A stretch of 32,759 nt of DNA, from NCBI GenBank assembly GCA_905479655.1, contig CAJQNK010000218.1, positions 1 through 32,759 of the forward strand, read 5' to 3'. Positions 25,478-32,759 of this stretch are shown here, in pieces (the first letter of the stretch is position 1; each line of letters begins with the position of its first letter). Under the pieces are notes generated by a model, which saw only the letters and a program-made list of their open reading frames with translations, made no database searches and was not told the origin of the DNA. A program made the position numbers and the translations under genes. Origin of the DNA: an uncultured bacterium (GTDB lineage Bacteria; Acidobacteriota; Thermoanaerobaculia; Multivoradales; JAHEKO01).

Positions 25478-25633
25478 TCAGAAAGAGAGGTAGAGCTGCA
25501 GCAAGTAGACCACGACCGGGTGCACGAGGTCGTGCGCCAGGAGCCAGCCGAAGCTGCCCACCGTCCCCACGACGGCGAGCGGTTGCAGGGACGACTGCGG
25601 GACGGCCAGACTCTTGCGAACGGACTGAAGCAT
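25478..25633 (-). CDS. 51-residue small membrane protein behind a sigma-54 promoter
   Basis: Short gene encoding 51 residues: a basic N-terminus (MLQSVRKS), then a hydrophobic stretch from about residue 17 to the end (PLAVVGTVGSFGWLLAHD and VVVYLLQLYLSF), fitting one long or two short membrane helices. Evidence that it is real: AGAGGAG 6 nt before the ATG, about 90% G/C at third codon positions, and a well-placed -24/-12 promoter whose transcription start would be about 20 nt before the ATG. No homologue is recognised and the function is unknown. It sits between the sigma-54 activator gene and the partner-switching genes, in the same orientation, so a role in sensing or envelope signalling is plausible (inference). 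Confidence 0.65.
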   Translation of the reverse strand: MLQSVRKSLAVPQSSLQPLAVVGTVGSFGWLLAHDLVHPVVVYLLQLYLSF

Positions 25634-25664
25634 CGGGGTCTCCTCTTTCCTGACCCCACTTCAA

Positions 25665-25680
25665 CGCAAGGCGTCTGCCA
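25665..25680 (-). promoter_or_regulatory. Sigma-54 (-24/-12) promoter
   Basis: Reads TGGCAGACGCCTTGCG on the minus strand, matching the TGGCAC-N5-TTGCA consensus with GG and GC exactly 10 nt apart. The predicted transcription start is near 25654. It faces the 51-codon gene and the RsbW/STAS/RsbU genes, and lies downstream of palindromic sites and the sigma-54 activator gene. Confidence 0.75.
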
Positions 25681-25790
25681 ACTTCGGAAGCCGGCTGGAC
25701 AAATCTCCTCAAGCCCTTTCCCTGCAATAAGATAGATCCTCCTCGAAAGACCCTCCGCGCGACGGGCACGCCGTGCACGTCGATCGAGCA

Positions 25791-25807
25791 TGCGACATAG
25801 TGTCGCA
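25791..25807. promoter_or_regulatory. Upstream activator palindrome 1
   Basis: TGCGACATAGTGTCGCA: perfect 7-bp inverted arms around a 3-nt centre. It is centred about 145 bp upstream of the predicted sigma-54 transcription start, the usual enhancer range for NtrC-family activators. Confidence 0.7.
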
Positions 25808-25873
25808 CATTCTGCCCCGATCGACCCGGTTGACGGGCGGCAAGTGCGCCAGGGAGGCCCTTCCGCCCCATTT

Positions 25874-25890
25874 CGGGACATTATGTCGCG
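25874..25890. promoter_or_regulatory. Upstream activator palindrome 2
   Basis: CGGGACATTATGTCGCG: the same GACA-N3-TGTC core as palindrome 1, with one arm mismatch. It is centred about 228 bp upstream of the predicted start and 83 bp (close to eight helical turns) from palindrome 1. Confidence 0.6.
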
Positions 25891-25891
25891 G

Positions 25892-25908
25892 GTGGGCATA
25901 AGGTCGCA
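25892..25908. promoter_or_regulatory. Degenerate third activator half-site
   Basis: The right half GGTCGCA matches six of seven bases of TGTCGCA, while the left half is poor. It is adjacent to palindrome 2 and just past the activator stop codon, and may assist cooperative binding. Confidence 0.35.
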
Positions 25909-25913
25909 CATCG

Positions 25914-27392
25914 TCAGTAGCCCTTTCGCTGCAGGGTCCGTCGACTCACCCCGAGGACCTTCGCCGCCTGGCTCTTGTTGCCGTGCGTCATCTTCAGGAC
26001 CTTCGCGATGTGCCGTCGCTCCACGGCGGCGAGATCGACCGGCTCCGGACCCGAGCCCGCGAGGGAGTCCTCGCCGGTCAGCGTGCGGACCAGCTCCAGG
26101 TCGACGTCGCCCTCGGCCAGGGAGACGGCCGCCTCCACCAGGTTTCGCAGCTCCCGGACGTTGCCCGGATACTCCTGGGCGATCAGGAACGCCACCACCT
26201 CCGACCGGAACTGGGGAGCCTCGATCTTCTCGCGGCGACAGAACTCCTCCGCGAAGTGGCGGATCAGGTGCGGGATGTCCTGCCGTCGATCCCGCAGGGG
26301 CGGCAGGGTCACCTCGATGCCCTTCAGCCGGTAGTAGAGGTCCTCGCGGAAGGTGCCGGCGGCGATCATGGACTCGAGAGACTGGTGGGTCGCGGCCACG
26401 AGGCGCACGTCCACGGGGATGGACTGATGGCCACCCACCCGCGTGATCTCCCGCTCCTGCAGGACGCGTAGCAGCTTGACCTGCAGGGAGGCGTGGAGAT
26501 CGCCGATCTCGTCCAGGAACAGGGTGCCCTCGTTGGCCAGCTCGAACTTGCCACGCCGCGCCTTCACACCGGTCGCCACCCCACCCTCGATGCCGAACAG
26601 CTCGCTCTCGAGGAGCGACTCGGGCAGGGCGGCGCAGTTCAGCGCGACCAGGGTGCCGGTACGGTCCGACAGCAGGTGCAGCAGCTTGGCGATGAGCTCC
26701 TTGCCGGTGCCGCTCTCGCCCCGCAGCAGGACCGGAACGCCTCGCGGCGCCACCCGCTGCACCATCTCCAGCACCCGCCGCATCGGCGGCGCGTGGGCCA
26801 CGATCCGCTGCCCGCCGACCTGGCCGGCGAGCTCCTCTTTGAGCAGTCGGTTCTCCTCCTCGAGACGCTCGCGCTGGGTCTCCAGGTCGGCGAGCTGCCG
26901 GACACTGTCCAGGGCGACTCCCGCCAACGCCGCGACCGAGTCCAGAAAACGCCGGTCGTCGTCGGTGAAGCCGGAGCCGCTGCCTCCCCGCTCCTCCTTG
27001 TCGAGGACGCTCAGGTAGCCGAGGAACGAGCCACGATAGGCCAGGGGCGTCGCCAGGAGCTCGTGGAAGGGGCGACCCGCGAGGCGACCCTCGCGCCGGG
27101 TCAGCGTATCGCCGGCGGCGAGAATCTCACGCCACACGGCGTCGTCCAACAGCTCCGATCCTTCCGGTGGGGCATCCGGCCAGCCGACGCTGGCGACCGC
27201 CACCGGCCCCCCGTAGGCGTCGCGCGTCACCGCGGCCGCCGCCGCAGGATCAAGGACGGCGCACACCCGCTGCAACAGCTCCTCCACCAGCTCCTCCTCC
27301 GGCCGGTGCGCCTGCAGCGCCACGGCCAGGTCGTACAGCGTCTCGAGCTGCAGGATGCGCCGCTTCTCGACCAGATTGCTGCTGGGGGACAT
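25914..27392 (-). CDS. GAF-domain sigma-54-dependent transcriptional activator
   Basis: Bacterial enhancer-binding protein of 492 residues. An N-terminal GAF-type sensor domain (about 10-170) is followed by a short coiled coil, a sigma-54-interacting AAA+ domain and a C-terminal Fis-type helix-turn-helix ([21 protein letters not shown] region, about 473-492). Walker A is GESGTGKE at 225-232, Walker B is TLFLDEIGD, and [11 protein letters not shown] is present. The sigma-54-contact loop, usually GAFTGA, reads GVATGV at 271-276; the Thr is kept. There is no receiver domain, so the input is probably a ligand or a protein contact. TATGAT ends 6 nt before the ATG with no Shine-Dalgarno, suggesting a leaderless mRNA. 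It very likely acts on the sigma-54 promoter just downstream (inference). Confidence 0.9.
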   Translation of the reverse strand: MSPSSNLVEKRRILQLETLYDLAVALQAHRPEEELVEELLQRVCAVLDPAAAAAVTRDAYGGPVAVASVGWPDAPPEGSELLDDAVWREILAAGDTLTRREGRLAGRPFHELLATPLAYRGSFLGYLSVLDKEERGGSGSGFTDDDRRFLDSVAALAGVALDSVRQLADLETQRERLEEENRLLKEELAGQVGGQRIVAHAPPMRRVLEMVQRVAPRGVPVLLRGESGTGKELIAKLLHLLSDRTGTLVALNCAALPESLLESELFGIEGGVATGVKARRGKFELANEGTLFLDEIGDLHASLQVKLLRVLQEREITRVGGHQSIPVDVRLVAATHQSLESMIAAGTFREDLYYRLKGIEVTLPPLRDRRQDIPHLIRHFAEEFCRREKIEAPQFRSEVVAFLIAQEYPGNVRELRNLVEAAVSLAEGDVDLELVRTLTGEDSLAGSGPEPVDLAAVERRHIAKVLKMTHGNKSQAAKVLGVSRRTLQRKGY

Positions 27393-27398
27393 GGCCGG

Positions 27399-27404
27399 AT
27401 CATA
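27399..27404 (-). promoter_or_regulatory. -10 hexamer TATGAT of the activator gene
   Basis: TATGAT on the minus strand, 6 nt before the ATG at 27392. No -35 match and no Shine-Dalgarno. Consistent with a leaderless start. Confidence 0.45.
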
Positions 27405-27537
27405 CCGCCCGCCACCCCCGACCCCCCGGTCGAGATGGTCAGGCGGGGGTCGGGCCGGGCGACCGGGCGCGGCGAGACCCGGCTCGGCGCGGGTGGCTCC
27501 ATCCCGTTCCGGGCAGGACTCGAGACTCGAGACCCAC

Positions 27538-27543
27538 TATCAT
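27538..27543 (+). promoter_or_regulatory. -10 hexamer TATCAT of the phosphofructokinase gene
   Basis: TATCAT followed by 6 nt and the ATG at 27550. No Shine-Dalgarno, and no consensus -35 at 16-18 nt. Confidence 0.45.
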
Positions 27544-27549
27544 CGCCCC

Positions 27550-28911
27550 ATGCCCGATCCGACCCCGCCCCCGGCCCGACCCTCGCTCCCCCGGCCCGGC
27601 GAGCTCCAGATCTCCCGCCTCGGCGACACCGAGATCCCCTCCCCGCTCTCGGAGGCCGGCGAGCCGTTCGTCTCCGAGGACGAACGGGTCCTGGTGTGCT
27701 CGACCTCCGGCGAGCTGGAGACTCTGCAGGCCCAGGACACGACCCTCTCGACCTTCGAGCTCGCGGGACCGCGCCAGAACCTCTTCTTCGACCCCACCGA
27801 GTTGAGCTGCGGCATCGTGACCTGCGGCGGCCTCTGCCCCGGGATCAACGACGTCATCCGCTCCATCGTGCTCACGGCCACCCACCGCTATGGCATCCGT
27901 CGGATCCTGGGGTTCCGCTATGGCTTCGCCGGCCTGTCCAGGGAACGCTACAAGGAGCCCACCTTCCTGGGTCCGGAGAGGGTCGAGTATGCCCACCTCC
28001 ACGGCGGGACCCTGCTCGGGACCTCGCGCGGCCCGCAGGACCTGGGCGAGATGGTCGACACGCTGGTCAGCTGGAACGTCCAGATCCTCTTCACCATCGG
28101 CGGCGACGGAACCCTGCGCGGCGCCTCCGCGCTGGCCCGGGAGATCGAGCGCCGAAACCTCGACATCTCGGTCATCGGCATCCCCAAGACCATCGATAAC
28201 GACCTCCGGTGGATCGAGCGCAGCTTCGGCTTCGCCACCGCAGTCGAGCAGGCCCGGGAGGCCATCGAGGCGGCGCACGCCGAGGCCCGGGCCGCCTGGA
28301 ACGGCATCGGGCTCGTGAAGCTCATGGGCCGGGAGTCGGGCTTCATCGCGGCCTACGCCACGTTGGCCAACGGCGACGTCAACTTCTGCCTGGTCCCCGA
28401 GGTCGAGTTCGCCCTCGACGGCGAAGGCGGCTTCCTCGACGCGCTCGAGAAGCGGATCCTGCAGCGCCGCCACGCCGTCGTCGTGGTGGCGGAGGGCACG
28501 GGCCAGGATCTCCTGCAGCGGGAGGGGGCCGAGGAGCGGGACGCCTCCGGCAACGTCAAGCTCCGGGATGTCGGGCTCTTCCTGAAGGAGAGGATCCGGC
28601 GCCACTTCTCGGAGCGCGACCTGGAGTGCACGATCAAGTACATCGACCCGAGCTACACCATCCGATCGACCCCGGCCAACTCCCAGGACTCCGTCTTCTG
28701 CCTCGTCCTGGGTCAGCACGCGGTCCACGCCGCCATGGCGGGCCGGACCGACATGATGGTGGGCTACTGGAACCAGCGCTTCACCCACGTGCCCCTGCCG
28801 CTGGTCGCGGAGGGACGGAAGAGAATCGACCCCGGCGAGCCGCTCTGGCAGCGCGTGCTGGGCGCCACGGGGCAACGGGCGATGAAGGGCGAGGGACCGG
28901 TCTCGCAGTAG
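27550..28911 (+). CDS. 6-phosphofructokinase, TP0108-like group
   Basis: Phosphofructokinase of 453 residues, longer than the roughly 320 of E. coli PfkA and typical of the TP0108/plant-type group. It phosphorylates fructose 6-phosphate in glycolysis. Substrate motifs: CGGLCPGIND near the N-terminus, GGDGT at 184-188, PKTIDND at 212-218, and LVKLMGRESGFIA. GGDGT (Gly rather than Asp at the second position) points to ATP as donor, whereas the Lys in PKTIDND is shared with the PPi-dependent branch. This mixed signature is known from ATP-dependent enzymes of this group. The start is the ATG 6 nt after a TATCAT hexamer. The N-terminus is Pro-rich. The gene converges on uvrA with a 16-bp gap. Confidence 0.9.
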   Translation: MPDPTPPPARPSLPRPGELQISRLGDTEIPSPLSEAGEPFVSEDERVLVCSTSGELETLQAQDTTLSTFELAGPRQNLFFDPTELSCGIVTCGGLCPGINDVIRSIVLTATHRYGIRRILGFRYGFAGLSRERYKEPTFLGPERVEYAHLHGGTLLGTSRGPQDLGEMVDTLVSWNVQILFTIGGDGTLRGASALAREIERRNLDISVIGIPKTIDNDLRWIERSFGFATAVEQAREAIEAAHAEARAAWNGIGLVKLMGRESGFIAAYATLANGDVNFCLVPEVEFALDGEGGFLDALEKRILQRRHAVVVVAEGTGQDLLQREGAEERDASGNVKLRDVGLFLKERIRRHFSERDLECTIKYIDPSYTIRSTPANSQDSVFCLVLGQHAVHAAMAGRTDMMVGYWNQRFTHVPLPLVAEGRKRIDPGEPLWQRVLGATGQRAMKGEGPVSQ

Positions 28912-28927
28912 ACGGTCGGAGATACGG

Positions 28928-31744
28928 TCAGGCCAGACCCAGCGCCACGCGCAGGAACCTCCCGGTGTGACTCCCCGCCACCCCGGCGACGACCTCGGGA
29001 GGACCCTCGGCGATCAACTGGCCGCCGCCCTCGCCGCCCTCGGGACCCAGGTCGAGGATCCAGTCGGCCGTCTTGATCACCTCCAGGTTGTGCTCGATCA
29101 CGACCACGGTGTTGCCCTTGTCGGCCAGCCGATGGAGGAGGTGGAGCAACTTGCCGACATCCTCGAAGTGCAGCCCGGTCGTCGGCTCGTCGAGGAGGTA
29201 GAGGGTCCGCCCCGTCGAGCGCTTGGCGAGCTCGGTGGCGAGCTTGACCCTCTGGGCCTCGCCGCCGGAGAGGGTGGTGGCGGGCTGCCCCAGATGGACG
29301 TAGCCGAGACCGACCTCGTCCAGCGTCGTGAGGATCCTCTTCGCCGCGGGGACGTTGGCGAAGACCTCCCGCGCCTGCTCCACCGTCAGGTCGAGGATCT
29401 CGGCCACGTTGAGCCCCTTGTAGCGGACCTCGAGCGTCTCGCGACCGTAGCGGGCCCCGCCGCACACCTCGCAGGTGACGTAGATGTCGGGCAGGAAGTG
29501 CATCTCGATCTTGTTCTGCCCGTCGCCCTTGCAGGCCTCGCACCGGCCGCCCTTGACGTTGAAGCTGAACCGCCCCGGTTTGTAGCCCCTCAGGCGCGCC
29601 TCCTGGGTCCGGGCCAGGAGCCCGCGGATGCCCGTGAAGACGTTGGTGTAGGTGGCCGGGTTCGAGCGCGGCGTGCGGCCGATGGGACTCTGGTCGATGG
29701 CGATGACCTTGTCCAGGTGGTCCAGCCCGACGATCCGGTCGTAGCTGCCGGGAGGGTCGGTCGCGCGGTAGAAGTGCCGCGCCAGGGCCTTGTACAGGAT
29801 GTCGTTGACCAGGGTGCTCTTGCCGGAGCCTGAGACCCCGGTGACCACCGTGAACACCCCGAGGGGAAAGGCCACGTCCAGCCCCTTCAGGTTGTTCTGG
29901 CGAGCGCCCTCGACCACCAGCCGGCGCTCGAGGTCGGGCTCCCGGCGCTCGGGCACGGGCACCTCGACCTCGCCCCGAAGGTAGCGACCGGTGAGGGACG
30001 CGGGGTCGTTCTCGATCTCCTCGGGCGTCCCCGCCGACACGACCTCGCCGCCGTGGATCCCGGCCCCGGGCCCCAGGTCGATCACCCAGTCGGCCGCGCG
30101 GATCGTCCCCTCGTCGTGCTCCACGACGACCACCGAGTTCCCCAGGTCGCGCATCCCCTTCAGCGTCTCGATCAGGCGCGCGTTGTCGCGTTGATGCAGG
30201 CCGATGGAGGGTTCGTCGAGAACGTAGAGCACGCCCATTAGCTTGCTGCCGATCTGCGTCGCCAGGCGGATGCGCTGACTCTCCCCGCCGGACAGGGTGG
30301 CGGACGAGCGCTCGAGCGTCAGGTAGCCCACGCCCACGTCGTCCAGGAAGCGCAGGCGGTCGACGATCTCCTGGACGACCTTGCCGGCGATCTGGAGCTG
30401 CCGCTCGTCCAGCTCCAGGCCGTCGAAGAGCGCCCTCAGAGCTCCGACGGGCTGGCGGGACACCTCGTCGATCGACAGGCCGTCGACCTTCACCGCCAGC
30501 GCCTCGGGCCGCAGCCGCCGGCCGTCGCAGGCCGGACAGGCGTGGACCGACATGTACTTCTCGATCTCGGCGCGCACCGAGGCGGACTCCGTCTCCCGAT
30601 GGCGCCGTTCGAGCAGCGGCACGACCCCCTCGTAGGTGCCGCGCCACTGGTAGCTCGACTTCTTGCCGCTCAGCTCGAAGGTCATCTCCCGACCTTCCGA
30701 CCCGTACAGGATCGCTTCGCGGGCCTCCGCGGGAAGCTCCCGCCACGGCTGGTCGAGCGAGAACCCGAGCTCCGTCGCCAGCGTCCGGATCATCCGCATT
30801 CGCCACGAGCGCGCGCTCGACGGCCAGGGCGCCACGGCCCCCTGGTCGATGGAGAGCTCCGGATCCGCGATCACCTTCCCGGGGTCGACCCCCATGAGCG
30901 TGCCGAGCCCCGAACACTCCGGGCAGGCGCCGTACGGGCTGTTGAACGAGAACAGCCGTGGCGTGACCTCCGTCAGCCCGGTGCCGCAGTCGACGCAGGC
31001 ATAGCTCTGCGACAGGGTCTCCTCGCGCCCCCCCTGGGGCGCCAGGACGACGAGGCCGCCGCTCACCGACAGGGCGGTCTCGATGGAGTCCGCGAGCCGA
31101 CGCTCGATGCCGGGCTTCACGACCAGGCGGTCCACCACGATGTCGATGTCGTGCTTCTTCTGCTTGGCGAGACGCGGCGGCTCCGGCGACAGCTCCACCG
31201 TCCGGCCGTCGATCCGCGCCCGCACGAAGCCCTCGCGCACCATCTGCTCGAGCTGCTTGCGGTACTCGCCCTTCTTCCCGCGCACGTAGGGCGCATAGAG
31301 GACCAGGCGGGTGCCCTCGGGCAGCGACGAGACCCGGTCCACCATCTGCTGCACGGTCTGGGCCCTCACCCGCCGGCCACAGCTCGGACAGTGCGGCGTG
31401 CCGACGGACGAGTAGAGCAGACGCAGGTAGTCGTAGATCTCCGTGACCGTGCCGACGGTGGACCGCGGGTTCCTCGACACGGTCTTCTGCTCGATCGAGA
31501 TCGCGGGCGACAGCCCCTCGATCGAGTCCACGTCGGGCTTCTCCATCTGCTGGAGGAACTGACGGGCGTAGGCCGACAGCGACTCGACGTAACGCCGCTG
31601 CCCCTCGGCGAAGAGGGTGTCGAAGGCGAGGGACGACTTGCCGGAGCCCGAGACGCCAGTCACCACCACGAGCCGATTCCGCGGAATCTCGAGATCGACG
31701 TTCTTGAGGTTGTGCTCGCGGGCGCCGCGAATGGAGATCGACAT
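28928..31744 (-). CDS. uvrA: Excinuclease ABC subunit A
   Basis: UvrA, 938 residues (full length), the ABC-type damage sensor of nucleotide excision repair. First Walker [10 protein letters not shown] at 30-38. Second: GVSGSGKST in the C-terminal half. Two ABC signatures: [10 protein letters not shown] and [10 protein letters not shown]. Both structural zinc modules are intact: CVDC with CPEC, and CEACKGDGQ with CEVC. The UvrB-contact region near residues 115-200 is present. The start ATG at 31744 has AGGG 6 nt upstream. A TAGACT hexamer (31802-31797) may be its -10, but the -35 is poor. I saw no LexA-type box upstream. Confidence 0.97.
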   Translation of the reverse strand: MSISIRGAREHNLKNVDLEIPRNRLVVVTGVSGSGKSSLAFDTLFAEGQRRYVESLSAYARQFLQQMEKPDVDSIEGLSPAISIEQKTVSRNPRSTVGTVTEIYDYLRLLYSSVGTPHCPSCGRRVRAQTVQQMVDRVSSLPEGTRLVLYAPYVRGKKGEYRKQLEQMVREGFVRARIDGRTVELSPEPPRLAKQKKHDIDIVVDRLVVKPGIERRLADSIETALSVSGGLVVLAPQGGREETLSQSYACVDCGTGLTEVTPRLFSFNSPYGACPECSGLGTLMGVDPGKVIADPELSIDQGAVAPWPSSARSWRMRMIRTLATELGFSLDQPWRELPAEAREAILYGSEGREMTFELSGKKSSYQWRGTYEGVVPLLERRHRETESASVRAEIEKYMSVHACPACDGRRLRPEALAVKVDGLSIDEVSRQPVGALRALFDGLELDERQLQIAGKVVQEIVDRLRFLDDVGVGYLTLERSSATLSGGESQRIRLATQIGSKLMGVLYVLDEPSIGLHQRDNARLIETLKGMRDLGNSVVVVEHDEGTIRAADWVIDLGPGAGIHGGEVVSAGTPEEIENDPASLTGRYLRGEVEVPVPERREPDLERRLVVEGARQNNLKGLDVAFPLGVFTVVTGVSGSGKSTLVNDILYKALARHFYRATDPPGSYDRIVGLDHLDKVIAIDQSPIGRTPRSNPATYTNVFTGIRGLLARTQEARLRGYKPGRFSFNVKGGRCEACKGDGQNKIEMHFLPDIYVTCEVCGGARYGRETLEVRYKGLNVAEILDLTVEQAREVFANVPAAKRILTTLDEVGLGYVHLGQPATTLSGGEAQRVKLATELAKRSTGRTLYLLDEPTTGLHFEDVGKLLHLLHRLADKGNTVVVIEHNLEVIKTADWILDLGPEGGEGGGQLIAEGPPEVVAGVAGSHTGRFLRVALGLA

Positions 31745-31820
31745 GGGGGACCCTCGGAAGGGGCGCCGGCGAAACCGGCCGGCACCGGGCTGGACAGTCT
31801 AGCCTGGCCTTCTCACCGCC

Positions 31821-31854
31821 AAAGAAAAGGGGCGCGCCCCGAAGGACGCGCCCC
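31821..31854 (-). terminator. Intrinsic terminator after the SGNH-type gene
   Basis: Stem GGGGCGCG/CGCGCCCC (31829-31836 with 31847-31854), extended by two further pairs after a mismatch. Read leftward it is followed by TTTTCTTT. It lies 27 bp beyond the stop of the minus-strand SGNH-type gene and just upstream of uvrA. Confidence 0.85.
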
Positions 31855-31880
31855 GTTCAAACTCCTTTACCCAAGAGGGC

Positions 31881-32759
31881 TCAGCGGATCGGCGCTCCCG
31901 CGCGACCCTCCCGCAGGCCGTCGAGCCGACCGCCGGCCGGCGCGCCGGGGGCCGTCAGGCCACCACGGCCCGGCAGGACCGGGCCGGCGCCGGGCGTCGG
32001 GGCGGGCCCCGGCTGCGGGATCGTCACGGGCACCGGCCCCACACCCGGTGCGGGCGGAGCCGGAGGAGCCGGCCGCGTGGTGTCGATCGCCAGCGCGCTC
32101 TCCAGGTTGGCGTAGGCCGCGTTCGAGAAGATGAACTCGCTGAACGGCAACACCTGCGGCGCGCTACCGGCGTCGCCGAACATGAACGGGAAGAGGTTCG
32201 CGCCCGGGATGTTCCCGCCGTAGGTGGCGTTGATGGCCCGGATGAACTCGTTGGCCACGACGGCGTAACCGAACGGCGTCGGGTGCACGCCGTCGTAGGA
32301 GAAGATCCCGCCCGTCAGGAACTCGGCGTTGTACTCCACCCCGCCGACCTCGATGCCGTTGGCCACGATGTCGCTGAAGACCACGCTGGCATCCAGCAGG
32401 GCGGCGCCGGTCTCGGCGGCGATCGTCCGAATCACGCTGTTGTAGCCGTTCACCCGGGCGCCGATGATGGCGGCCTCCTCGGCGCTCAGAACCACCGTGT
32501 CCGGCAGGGGAAGACCCGTGCCGCCCAGCGCGACCGGCACACCGATACCCTGCGCCAGCAACTCGCTGGCCGTCAGCAGGACGAAGTCGTCCAACCCCAG
32601 CGGCAGACCATCGGGACCGATGGCGAAGATCAGGGCGCCGGTCGCCGGATCCTGAGCGAGGAAGGGCGGGATCGTCGTGACGAAGGGGATCGACGTCACG
32701 CTGGGGATGGTGGAGAGGCAGAGGTCGGCGCCGATACCGGTCAGCGTGTTCGTGATGGT
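31881..32759 (-). CDS. SGNH/GDSL-hydrolase-like protein, N-terminus cut by window edge
   Basis: C-terminal 292 residues of an open frame that runs off the right edge; the in-frame GTG at 32699 is probably internal. The stretch STIPSVTSIPFVTTIPPF resembles block-III regions of GDSL-like lipolytic proteins. SYDGVHPTPFGYAVVANEF supplies the D-x-x-H catalytic pair (block V) of the SGNH fold. The nucleophile Ser block would be upstream, outside the window. After about 65 residues comes a low-complexity Pro/Ala/Gly-rich tail (APPAPPAPGVGP, then GRGGLTAPGAP) of about 65 residues. Probably secreted or envelope-associated, but no signal peptide is visible because the start is missing. A strong terminator follows. 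Confidence 0.75.
   Translation of the reverse strand, partial: TITNTLTGIGADLCLSTIPSVTSIPFVTTIPPFLAQDPATGALIFAIGPDGLPLGLDDFVLLTASELLAQGIGVPVALGGTGLPLPDTVVLSAEEAAIIGARVNGYNSVIRTIAAETGAALLDASVVFSDIVANGIEVGGVEYNAEFLTGGIFSYDGVHPTPFGYAVVANEFIRAINATYGGNIPGANLFPFMFGDAGSAPQVLPFSEFIFSNAAYANLESALAIDTTRPAPPAPPAPGVGPVPVTIPQPGPAPTPGAGPVLPGRGGLTAPGAPAGGRLDGLREGRAGAPIR

Noticed and set aside
25635..25657. Inverted repeat GGGGTC/GACCCC flanking the Shine-Dalgarno of the 51-aa gene, as an RNA thermometer or SD-hiding hairpin
   Set aside because: The predicted sigma-54 transcription start (about 25654) falls inside the upstream arm, so most of that arm would not be in the RNA.
31745..31880. SOS (LexA) box upstream of uvrA
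   Set aside because: No CTG-N10-CAG or GAAC-N4-GTTC pattern could be found in the gap.

Overview
This is a GC-rich (roughly two-thirds G+C), gene-dense chromosomal window from a Gram-negative bacterium. The envelope genes are a tripartite RND efflux pump with an outer-membrane factor and a lipoprotein adaptor, plus exported c-type cytochrome and methyltransferase proteins. The gene mix would fit an acidobacterial, myxobacterial or similar deep-branching high-GC lineage: a sigma-54 activator with a GVATGV loop, a TP0108-type phosphofructokinase, an RsbW/STAS/RsbU module and MtaB. There is no rRNA or other marker here to settle the lineage, so this is a guess. I saw no tRNA, rRNA, CRISPR array, transposase or phage gene.

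Layout. 0.3-1.7 kb: an NmrA-like NAD(P)-binding protein and a DUF1772 membrane protein (+). 1.8-8.3 kb: a heavy-metal-type RND efflux operon on the minus strand, in the order His-rich exported protein, TolC/CzcC-like factor, CzcB-like adaptor, CzcA/CusA-like pump. 8.5-10.3 kb: an AcuI-type acrylyl-CoA reductase and an unrecognised type-I membrane protein (+). 10.4-14.7 kb: a purine-oxidation operon (-) with xanthine dehydrogenase XdhA and XdhB and a guanine-deaminase-like protein, the reading frames overlapping by 4 nt. 15.1-17.0 kb: an exported di-heme oxidoreductase with several calcium-loop motifs, followed by a clear terminator. 17.2-18.8 kb: a possible 32-residue Cys-rich leaderless peptide, then rmuC. 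18.8-20.2 kb: two tandem protein-L-isoaspartate methyltransferases, one cytoplasmic and one exported (-). 20.35-23.0 kb: mtaB overlapping a TldE/PmbA-like gene (+). 23.0-27.4 kb (-): a GAF/AAA+ sigma-54 activator, an enhancer-like intergenic region, a 51-residue membrane peptide, and an RsbW-like kinase, STAS protein and RsbU-like phosphatase. 27.5-28.9 kb: phosphofructokinase (+). 28.9-31.7 kb: uvrA (-). 31.9 kb to the right edge: a truncated SGNH/GDSL-type protein (-) with a strong terminator.

The most notable part is 23.0-27.4 kb. Downstream of the sigma-54 activator gene lie palindromic sites of the form TGCGACA-N3-TGTCGCA. About 110-230 bp further on is a well-spaced -24/-12 promoter (TGGCAG-N5-TTGCG), and behind it a previously unlisted 51-codon membrane-peptide gene with a strong Shine-Dalgarno. 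The partner-switching genes follow in the same direction. This looks like a self-contained circuit: GAF sensor/activator, sigma-54 promoter, small membrane protein and partner-switch. No cognate alternative sigma factor is visible.

A second theme is start-site architecture. Several genes have a -10 hexamer only 6-7 nt before the start codon and no Shine-Dalgarno, implying leaderless mRNAs: the His-rich gene, the Cys-rich mini-ORF, mtaB, the sigma-54 activator and pfk. Other genes have ordinary Shine-Dalgarno sequences.
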